This document shows positions 13,486 through 20,036 of a stretch of DNA of 22,657 bases, in pieces. The stretch spans positions 1-22,657 of the forward strand of contig CBDUQN010000050.1 in the NCBI GenBank assembly GCA_965369375.1. Reading direction: 5' to 3'. Numbering within the stretch: position 1 is the first letter of the stretch; the number at the start of each line of letters is the position of its first letter. The translations under genes and the position numbers were made by a program. The notes below the pieces were generated by a model. The model was not told the origin of the DNA. It did not search any database and saw only the letters and a program-made list of their open reading frames with translations. The DNA is from CBDUQN01 sp965369375 (lineage in GTDB: Bacteria > Krumholzibacteriota > Krumholzibacteriia > Krumholzibacteriales > Krumholzibacteriaceae).

Positions 13486-16379
13486 TGCATGAGCGAAGGA
13501 CGCATCGAGGTGGTTACGACAGGATACGATCGAGATTCTTCGCTGCAGGATGTACGATTGTCACGCTTATAATCGTTGTCGCGTCAAACGCCGCCATCGG
13601 CATTGTGCCGCCTAAGCACGGCGGAAGGCTTCCCGGACATATTCATGCCGTTAAACATCGGATAAAGGATTCCTTTCTACCAAAACACGGTTGGATTGAG
13701 AGGAGGAATCGGCAGCTCCGGGGGGATAGTGATTTTCGATCCGCGATGCCCCGTCGAAGCAGCGGCGGCATTTCTCATCTTCATGCCCTGAGCGGCAGGC
13801 TTCACCTGCCGGTTGTTCTCGGTCTGTACAGCGATCTGCTCGTTGAGCCCTTCCCATACGAAGAGCTCGACAAGGAGCTCTTTACCGGTCCCTGGCCGAC
13901 GGGAACATTGAGCGAATATTACGCGGAAGTGTCTTATGGGCTGTTCGAGGTTGCCGGCGATGTATACGACTGGACCCGCGTTTCGAACGTCGAGGGATAC
14001 TACACGGGAGGCAGGGGAGGTGTGGTTCCGGGACTCTCGCGAACCGGAGAATTCATAAAAGAAATAGCCGATGCTCTCGATCCGTCGGTCGATTTCGGCA
14101 CATACGATAACGACGGGCCCGACGGAGTCCCGAATTCGGGGGATGATGACGGTTTCGTCGATGCTCTCATTGTCGTACACCCGACCCGGGGGGCCGAGTG
14201 CAACAGGCAGCCGATACATTTCTGGTCCCATTCATGGATATACAGCAGATGGGACGTTTCCGGCGGCGAGCCGTACGAAACGGACGATCCTGCCGCCGGC
14301 GGGGGAGTGATCCGGATCGAGGATTATATTATCGCACCGGCCCTCTCCTGCGACAATGGCATGATAGAGATCGGCGTTTACTGCCACGAGCTCGGGCATG
14401 CGATCGGCCTTCCCGATCTCTACGATGGGAACGGCGGTTCACAGGGAATCGGGTACTGGGGGCTCATGGGGGCGGGCAACTGGAACACGCCGGCCTCGCC
14501 GGCCCACTTGTGTGCGTGGTCGCGGGAGCAGATGGGCTGGCTCGATCCGATCGAGGTCGACTGGCGCGAACAGTACATAGAGTTGAATCCGATCGGCTCG
14601 AGCGGTGAGGCGGTCAAACTCGTGACGCCTACGAGACGCTTCAGAAGGCGCAGTTACTCTCAGTTCATGGATGCGCATGCGCTCATAATCGGGTATACCG
14701 AACAAGAGGCTGGCGGCCGCAGCTGGCCTGGAGGCGCCGGTTACGGAAACGGCTGGGACGAATCGATGATTCACGAGTTCAATGTCGACGGCACGAGGCC
14801 GGTCACCCTGCAATACGACGTCAGCGTGGATGTCGAGCCGCCCGATCAAGAAGATCCATCGATCATTTACGATTTCGGAATGGTTGTTCTCGAGTGTAAT
14901 GGTGCTGTCGATACTCTGGCACTGTACACGGCAACGATGAGCACGCGGGAAACGATAGATCTCGGGGATCACCTTCCGGTGGGACCGTGTGATTTCGTCT
15001 TGAGATTACGGTTTATCTCAGACTGGAATGTCAGTGACGAAGATTTCTACGATTCACAGAACGGCTGGACCTTCAATATCGATAATGTCGTTATTTCGGG
15101 GGGCGGAATCGAATATAACACGGATTTTGAAGAAGACTCGGGGGGCTGGCGCCTCGACTCGAAACCGGCGGAGTATTTCCTTATAGAGAACAGGAGACGT
15201 GTCGGTTTCGATCAGTATTTACCGGGCCAGGGTCTCTGCATATGGCATGCGGAAAGCAGCACGGCACATACATATGTGGGAAACAGCGGTGGTTCGAATG
15301 GTAGCCAGGCCCGCGGACTCGTTCTCGAAGAGGCAGATGCGCAGTTCAACCTGCTGCGCTACATAAACAGCGGCGGTAATTTCGGGGATACCGGCGATCC
15401 TTTTCCCGGTGTCACAGGCAATTCATCGTTCAATGCGGGAACGGATCCCTCGAGCCGAAGCAACAGCGGTCTCGAAACGCCTGTTTCGGTAATGAGAATA
15501 TACAGTGGTGCTATCGTATCGGCGGCGCTTTTTAGAGCGGGAATGCCGGCACCGGAAATTATATCCGTACAACCCGATTCGATAGACACGGGACAGAACT
15601 CACAGGTAGTCCTCGATATACGGGGCTCTTTGTTACTTTACGGAGCGACCTGCTATCTCTCAAACGGTCTGATCGGTGTTGCGGCGGACGAGAATAACTG
15701 GCTCGGGGAGGAGCGTATCATCGCTACCTTTTCCACGAGAGAACTTGTTGCCGGGCGATGGGACGTTGCAGTCGTAAGCGGGGACGGCCAGGAGGCGGTC
15801 CTCGACGATGCGGTTATCGTTGAATCGATCTTTCTCCAGGCTCGCGTCGAGAGTGGCATTGATAATTTTCGTCTTGTCTGGTTAATCGGGGATCCCGAAC
15901 AGGTGCCGGATTGTCTCGTTTATCGCTCGGAGCGCGGCGGAGGTTTTGAGTTGATCACACCTGAGCCGTTGAGTGACCCGTTCGGGGAATACGAGTATCG
16001 TGATTATGCGGTTGTGCCGGAAACCGAGTACTCGTATCGCATCGTTGCGCGGCTCGAGGCGGGGGGGGAGGAATCGCTCCTGCTCGGCGGGCCTTTCCAT
16101 ATCGAAAAGTTTCCCTTTATCCTGTTTCAGAATTACCCTAATCCCTTCGGCGACAGGACGACGGTGACCTTCTTCGTACCTTCGAAACGAACCGTATCGA
16201 TCAAAATCTATAACGTCGTCGGAAAACGAGTGGCTGATTTCGGCACCGAGGTGTATGCGCGGGGAACCTATTCGGTGGATTGGGAGCCGGATAGAGATCG
16301 CATCAGTATGGGCATGTATTTTTGTGTGCTCGAAGAAGATTCGAGCACAAAGGTGCTGAAGATGGTGCTTGTCCGTTAG
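13485..16379 (+). CDS. Secreted M6-family metalloprotease with type IX/FlgD-like C-terminal sorting domain
   Basis: This is a 964-aa extracellular zinc protease of the immune-inhibitor-A type. An N-terminal hydrophobic stretch (about 18-40) acts as signal peptide. The catalytic motif is HELGHAIGLPDLYD from His301. Zinc ligands would be His301, His305 and Asp311 with Glu302 as base, followed by a Met-turn-like GLMGAG. The second M6 segment (EYFLIENRR from about 563, GQGLCIWHAESS, GLVLEEADA, GDPFPG) is separated from the first by an inserted jelly-roll-like region of about 395-560 with WTFNIDNVVI. A further beta domain with IPT-like and fibronectin-like character follows. Residues 876-964 (LFQNYPNPF...IKIYNVVGKRV...) form the sorting domain. 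ATG overlaps the lipoprotein stop with no clear ribosome-binding site, so it is probably coupled. Confidence 0.9.
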   Translation: MHERRTHRGGYDRIRSRFFAAGCTIVTLIIVVASNAAIGIVPPKHGGRLPGHIHAVKHRIKDSFLPKHGWIERRNRQLRGDSDFRSAMPRRSSGGISHLHALSGRLHLPVVLGLYSDLLVEPFPYEELDKELFTGPWPTGTLSEYYAEVSYGLFEVAGDVYDWTRVSNVEGYYTGGRGGVVPGLSRTGEFIKEIADALDPSVDFGTYDNDGPDGVPNSGDDDGFVDALIVVHPTRGAECNRQPIHFWSHSWIYSRWDVSGGEPYETDDPAAGGGVIRIEDYIIAPALSCDNGMIEIGVYCHELGHAIGLPDLYDGNGGSQGIGYWGLMGAGNWNTPASPAHLCAWSREQMGWLDPIEVDWREQYIELNPIGSSGEAVKLVTPTRRFRRRSYSQFMDAHALIIGYTEQEAGGRSWPGGAGYGNGWDESMIHEFNVDGTRPVTLQYDVSVDVEPPDQEDPSIIYDFGMVVLECNGAVDTLALYTATMSTRETIDLGDHLPVGPCDFVLRLRFISDWNVSDEDFYDSQNGWTFNIDNVVISGGGIEYNTDFEEDSGGWRLDSKPAEYFLIENRRRVGFDQYLPGQGLCIWHAESSTAHTYVGNSGGSNGSQARGLVLEEADAQFNLLRYINSGGNFGDTGDPFPGVTGNSSFNAGTDPSSRSNSGLETPVSVMRIYSGAIVSAALFRAGMPAPEIISVQPDSIDTGQNSQVVLDIRGSLLLYGATCYLSNGLIGVAADENNWLGEERIIATFSTRELVAGRWDVAVVSGDGQEAVLDDAVIVESIFLQARVESGIDNFRLVWLIGDPEQVPDCLVYRSERGGGFELITPEPLSDPFGEYEYRDYAVVPETEYSYRIVARLEAGGEESLLLGGPFHIEKFPFILFQNYPNPFGDRTTVTFFVPSKRTVSIKIYNVVGKRVADFGTEVYARGTYSVDWEPDRDRISMGMYFCVLEEDSSTKVLKMVLVR

Positions 16380-16389
16380 TGCGCGATGA

Positions 16390-16974
16390 TCAGAAGTTGT
16401 AAGAGAGACCCAAAGAGAACATGAAGTGCGTGAACTGCTTGTCTTCCGTAGTTACTTTATTTCTATCGAAGGTATAAACCCTGTATTTGTACGGTGTAAA
16501 CCACACTCCAGCCCCGAGATCGACGAGAAAATTTTCCATGATCGAGCGCGTAACACCGGCGGCCGCCGTAAAATAGAATGTCGTTTGGGTCGGCCGGAAC
16601 GTGTCTATGGGATTTACGGTGATCGGATTGACTGATTGAACACCTATTCCGAAGCTCGCATACGGGCGGTATGGGATCAGGACGGGGATGATTGCTGTTA
16701 ATCCAAGATTGTACGTCAGTCCGTTTACATCGACGCCGCCGCCTTCGGTTTTCAATCCACCGATGCTGTTTTCGAAATATATGTCCCAGCCGAGCTCATA
16801 GCGGAAGGATAGACTCACACCGAATCCGTCGCTCAAATCGAAATAGTCATTATCGAGCTTGTAGTAATTGAATTTCAGGCCCGCGCCTATTCTTCTCGCC
16901 ATTTGTCCGTGTGCCTCCGGAGCCGCAATCATCAATACGATCAAGGCGATCGGAATCAATTTGCGCTTATCCAT
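16390..16974 (-). CDS. Outer-membrane beta-barrel protein
   Basis: The start at 16974 is preferred because AGAAGG (complement of 16981-16986) lies 6 nt upstream. The ATG at 16980 abuts that site. This gives 194 aa. A signal peptide ends near AHGQ. The rest alternates polar and aromatic residues in short strands with Gly-rich turns (GAGLKFNYYKLDNDYFDLSDGF, FRYELGW, GLTYNLGL), as in small 8-strand barrels. It ends in LGLSYNF, where a terminal Phe is the usual BAM-recognition residue. It faces the M6 protease gene with only 10 bp between stops. Its ligand or role is unknown. Confidence 0.82.
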   Translation of the reverse strand: MDKRKLIPIALIVLMIAAPEAHGQMARRIGAGLKFNYYKLDNDYFDLSDGFGVSLSFRYELGWDIYFENSIGGLKTEGGGVDVNGLTYNLGLTAIIPVLIPYRPYASFGIGVQSVNPITVNPIDTFRPTQTTFYFTAAAGVTRSIMENFLVDLGAGVWFTPYKYRVYTFDRNKVTTEDKQFTHFMFSLGLSYNF

Positions 16975-17072
16975 ATACATCCTTCTGTGAGAGGTTCGTC
17001 ATTCATAGCTATTATGTTGGTGCGGGTCGGCGAAAAGCGGTCTGATCTTCGGTGAGTTCCTGCTGAAAGTAA

Positions 17073-17078
17073 TATAAT
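17073..17078 (+). promoter_or_regulatory. Perfect -10 hexamer upstream of the iron regulator/feoB genes
   Basis: TATAAT occurs in the 113-bp gap between the divergent beta-barrel gene and the DtxR-FeoA gene. No good -35 stands 16-18 bp upstream. Initiation would fall near 17085, close to the TTG codon at 17094, which favours a start codon slightly further in. I see no recognisable iron-box palindrome next to it. Confidence 0.3.
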
Positions 17079-17093
17079 GCTTTCTGCCGGTGA

Positions 17094-17840
17094 TTGAAAG
17101 AGTTATTGAGATTGACACGGCTTTCTGCGATGTTTAGACTCATCGATTGTTACGCGGGAGGTCAAAAGGTGATCGATAGCATTGATTCGTGCCACGATCC
17201 GGTAGATGAGGTCCTCGAAGTGATATGGACGTTGCAGGAAGACGGTGAGGCCACAACTGCAGAGCAACTCACCACTCTGAATCTTCAATGTTCGATAGAC
17301 GAAAAACTGCTGGAGGGGATGCGCAGTGACGGTCTGCTGGAGAAAAAGTCCGGTGAGTATGTTTTCACCGAGGTGGGGAGGATCAGGGCGGAAGCAATAA
17401 CAAGAAGGCATCGCCTGGCAGAAAGGCTTCTCGTCGATGTTTTGAATATGCAGGAGATGAGCATAGAATCGGAGGCGTGCACATTCGAGCATTTTCTTTC
17501 TCCCGAAGTCACCGATCATATTTGTATACTGCTCGGACACCCGAAAAAATGTCCCCACGGAAAGCTCATTCCTCCTGGACCATGCTGTGCGAAAGCGGAG
17601 AAGCGAGTCGAAACGGCCGTGTTCAGGCTCAGCGAGCTCAGAGCCGGGAAAGAGGGGAGAATCGTCTATATCTCCACGCAGAGTCATCGGCGGCTCGATC
17701 GGCTCACGTCCCTCGGGCTCTTTCCCGGGCGTGTCGTACATGTGCACCAGAGAGAACCAGTCTTCGTCATCCTCCTCGATGAAACGCAGCTCGCGCTTGA
17801 ACGCGGCATTGTCGAGGAGATATATGTTATTCGTAGTTGA
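17094..17840 (+). CDS. DtxR/MntR-family metal-dependent regulator fused to a FeoA-like SH3 domain
   Basis: The frame opens at TTG 17094 (248 aa). TTG 17112 has an AAAGAG 8 nt upstream, and the first ATG is 17130, so the start is uncertain. A winged-helix region (about 37-100) precedes the dimerisation/metal domain, which has ITRRHRLAERLL (His106, Glu110) and EACTFEHFLSPEV (Cys129, Glu132, His133), then CPHGKLIPPGPCC. Residues 178-248 (LSELRAGKEGRI...LGLFPG...) are FeoA/SH3-like. Aligned by eye with DtxR, the Met10 ligand position is Glu39 and His98 is Glu125, so the metal sites are altered. It lies directly upstream of feoB and is likely to control it in response to Fe2+ or Mn2+. Confidence 0.87.
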   Translation: MKELLRLTRLSAMFRLIDCYAGGQKVIDSIDSCHDPVDEVLEVIWTLQEDGEATTAEQLTTLNLQCSIDEKLLEGMRSDGLLEKKSGEYVFTEVGRIRAEAITRRHRLAERLLVDVLNMQEMSIESEACTFEHFLSPEVTDHICILLGHPKKCPHGKLIPPGPCCAKAEKRVETAVFRLSELRAGKEGRIVYISTQSHRRLDRLTSLGLFPGRVVHVHQREPVFVILLDETQLALERGIVEEIYVIRS

Positions 17841-17885
17841 TTATATTACAGTTCATTAACAAAAACACTTAGAGTTTTGGATTAT

Positions 17886-19988
17886 ATGTCTGCCGAAACG
17901 CATAGGTATGATATCCTTCTCGTTGGGAATCCCAACGTGGGCAAGAGCGTGATATTCGCCTGCCTCACCGGCCGGTATACAATCGTATCGAATTACCCTG
18001 GTACAACGGTCGAGCTCTCGTCCGGTCCCGCTGGATTTGACCGGAAAAGGAATGTGATCGACACCCCCGGCGTGAATTCGCTCTTTCCAAAGAGCGAAGA
18101 CGAAAAGGTTACGCGGGATTATCTTCTCCGTTACCGGGATGCAACCGTCGTGCAGGTCGCCGACGCGAAAAATCTCTACCGGGCGCTTCTACTCACAACA
18201 CAGCTCGCGGAGCTCGGGTGCAGGATCGTGCTTGTTCTCAACATGACGGACGAGGCCCGCCAGCGCGGCATAGTGATCGATACCCGGGAGCTCTCATCGA
18301 TGCTAGGCACAGAGGTCGTAGAGACCGTAGCGGTCGAGAAAGAGGGGATACCACGGCTTATTCACGCGCTCAGAGGCGATTCAGCGCGATCGCCGGCGAT
18401 AGAGACGGCCTATCCGGCGCCCCTGAGGAAAGCGATCAACGAGCTGAGTAATGAGTGTGTGCGGATGCATGACTATGACTTTTTCGGGAAACTCACGGTC
18501 CTCTCCGGCGATCGTGATTTTCTCGAAGAGTATGGGAAAGGCTCACCGGAGGAAGCGAGTGAGCTCTCGAGCAAAGTGCGCATCTTAGAGGAGCGGCTTC
18601 CCAATCCTTTTTCGTATTATATTGCGGCCGGCCATCAGAACGCAACGGAAGGCATTCTCAGGAGCGTTGTCGCAAGAAAAAAGGATAAGCCTTCCGACAG
18701 GAAAACGATACGGGGAGCGCTGGCGCCGGGAATCATACTGGCCGCGGTGACGGCTCTGCTCTACTTGCTGGCAGGTAAGAGCGGATTGCAGGCAATCGGG
18801 CTTCATCCGACGTTGCTCGTGATGCTCGGTGCACTGTTGGCGGTGACAGCCATCGGCACGGAGCGGATGGACAGAGTCACCCTTCATCCGCTTATCGGTC
18901 TTATTCCTCTCGCGCTCGTTCTTTATCTCGTATATCAGCTTGTCGGGGTCTTTGCCGCCCAGGGGCTCGTAGGGGTGCTCGAGGAGCGTTTTTTCGGACA
19001 GCTTGTCGTTCCGGCGATCAGCCGGTTGTTCAGTGAAGGCTGGATCAAGGATCTGATAGTTGGCGAGTACGGTCTCGTCAGTGTCGGTCTAACCTATTCT
19101 GTTTCGATCGTTCTTCCCATCGTGACCGTCTTCTTCCTTGTTTTCGGTGTCCTCGAAGACACCGGGTATTTCCCGAGGCTGACCGTTTTGACGAACAATG
19201 CCTTCCGGCTCGTAGGGGTCAACGGCAAGGCGACCCTGCCGATCGCGCTCGGCTTCGGATGCGTTACCATGTCGGTGCTCGCCAGCAGGATACTGGAAAC
19301 GAAAAAGGAGCGCATCATTGTCATAACGCTGCTTTCTCTGGCCATACCATGCTCCGCCCAGCTCGGCATCATTATGGCTCTGTCATCAGCTATTTCCATT
19401 CAAGCGGTGCTTCTTATCGCGGCGATCATATTCGCCGAGTTTCTTCTCTTCGGCCGCCTCCTATCGAAACTGCTCAAGGGACGTGTATCCGATTTTGTTC
19501 TCGAGCTGCCCCCTCTGAGGGCGCCGAAGCTCTCCAACATCTGGCTCAAAACGTGGGCGCGGGTCAGATGGTTTCTGAGAGAGGCGCTCCCGTTCTTTCT
19601 CCTTGCCACCTTTATCCTCTTTCTCCTGGATAAATCCGGCGGGCTGCAGTTGGTGTACCGGCTTTCCGAGCCGGTTGTGAAGAGATTTCTCGGTCTTCCC
19701 GTAGAGACGGCCGGCATCTTCATCGTCGGTTTCTTCCGGCGGGACTACGGAGCTGCTGGACTCTTCAAGCTTTGGGCGGACGGGGTTCTCGTCGGTAATG
19801 ATATCGTCGTGGCGCTCGTCGTTATGAGCCTCTTCATGCCCTGTCTCGCTACACTTATCGTGACTATCAAAGAGCTCGGCATCAAGTATGCCTTTGCGAT
19901 CTTTATCTTTGTTCTGGCGGTTTCGATCCTGAGCGGAGGTTTGCTGAACATTGTCCTCTCGGGACTCGGTGTGCAGCTGGCGGGGTAA
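17886..19988 (+). CDS. feoB: Ferrous iron transporter FeoB (GTPase-permease)
   Basis: ATG 17886 is preferred to TTG 17877. Neither has a strong ribosome-binding site, and the gene probably shares a transcript with the regulator ending 45 nt upstream. The product is 700 aa. The N-terminal G domain has GNPNVGKS, the switch YPGTT, DTPG and NMTD. A helical spacer follows, then a permease of many hydrophobic segments, including ALGFGCVTMSVLASRILE and AIPCSAQLGIIMAL with the two core cysteines. In commoner FeoB proteins the first motif reads GCN and the second CGARLP, so this is a divergent subtype and its metal (Fe2+ or Mn2+) is not certain. There is no separate feoA, because the FeoA domain is fused to the regulator. 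The tail is convergent with the next gene. Confidence 0.94.
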   Translation: MSAETHRYDILLVGNPNVGKSVIFACLTGRYTIVSNYPGTTVELSSGPAGFDRKRNVIDTPGVNSLFPKSEDEKVTRDYLLRYRDATVVQVADAKNLYRALLLTTQLAELGCRIVLVLNMTDEARQRGIVIDTRELSSMLGTEVVETVAVEKEGIPRLIHALRGDSARSPAIETAYPAPLRKAINELSNECVRMHDYDFFGKLTVLSGDRDFLEEYGKGSPEEASELSSKVRILEERLPNPFSYYIAAGHQNATEGILRSVVARKKDKPSDRKTIRGALAPGIILAAVTALLYLLAGKSGLQAIGLHPTLLVMLGALLAVTAIGTERMDRVTLHPLIGLIPLALVLYLVYQLVGVFAAQGLVGVLEERFFGQLVVPAISRLFSEGWIKDLIVGEYGLVSVGLTYSVSIVLPIVTVFFLVFGVLEDTGYFPRLTVLTNNAFRLVGVNGKATLPIALGFGCVTMSVLASRILETKKERIIVITLLSLAIPCSAQLGIIMALSSAISIQAVLLIAAIIFAEFLLFGRLLSKLLKGRVSDFVLELPPLRAPKLSNIWLKTWARVRWFLREALPFFLLATFILFLLDKSGGLQLVYRLSEPVVKRFLGLPVETAGIFIVGFFRRDYGAAGLFKLWADGVLVGNDIVVALVVMSLFMPCLATLIVTIKELGIKYAFAIFIFVLAVSILSGGLLNIVLSGLGVQLAG

Positions 19989-20036
19989 CGATTTGGATTG
20001 CGGAGATGATTTGTCCGTTTACTTCCCTGCATGGCT

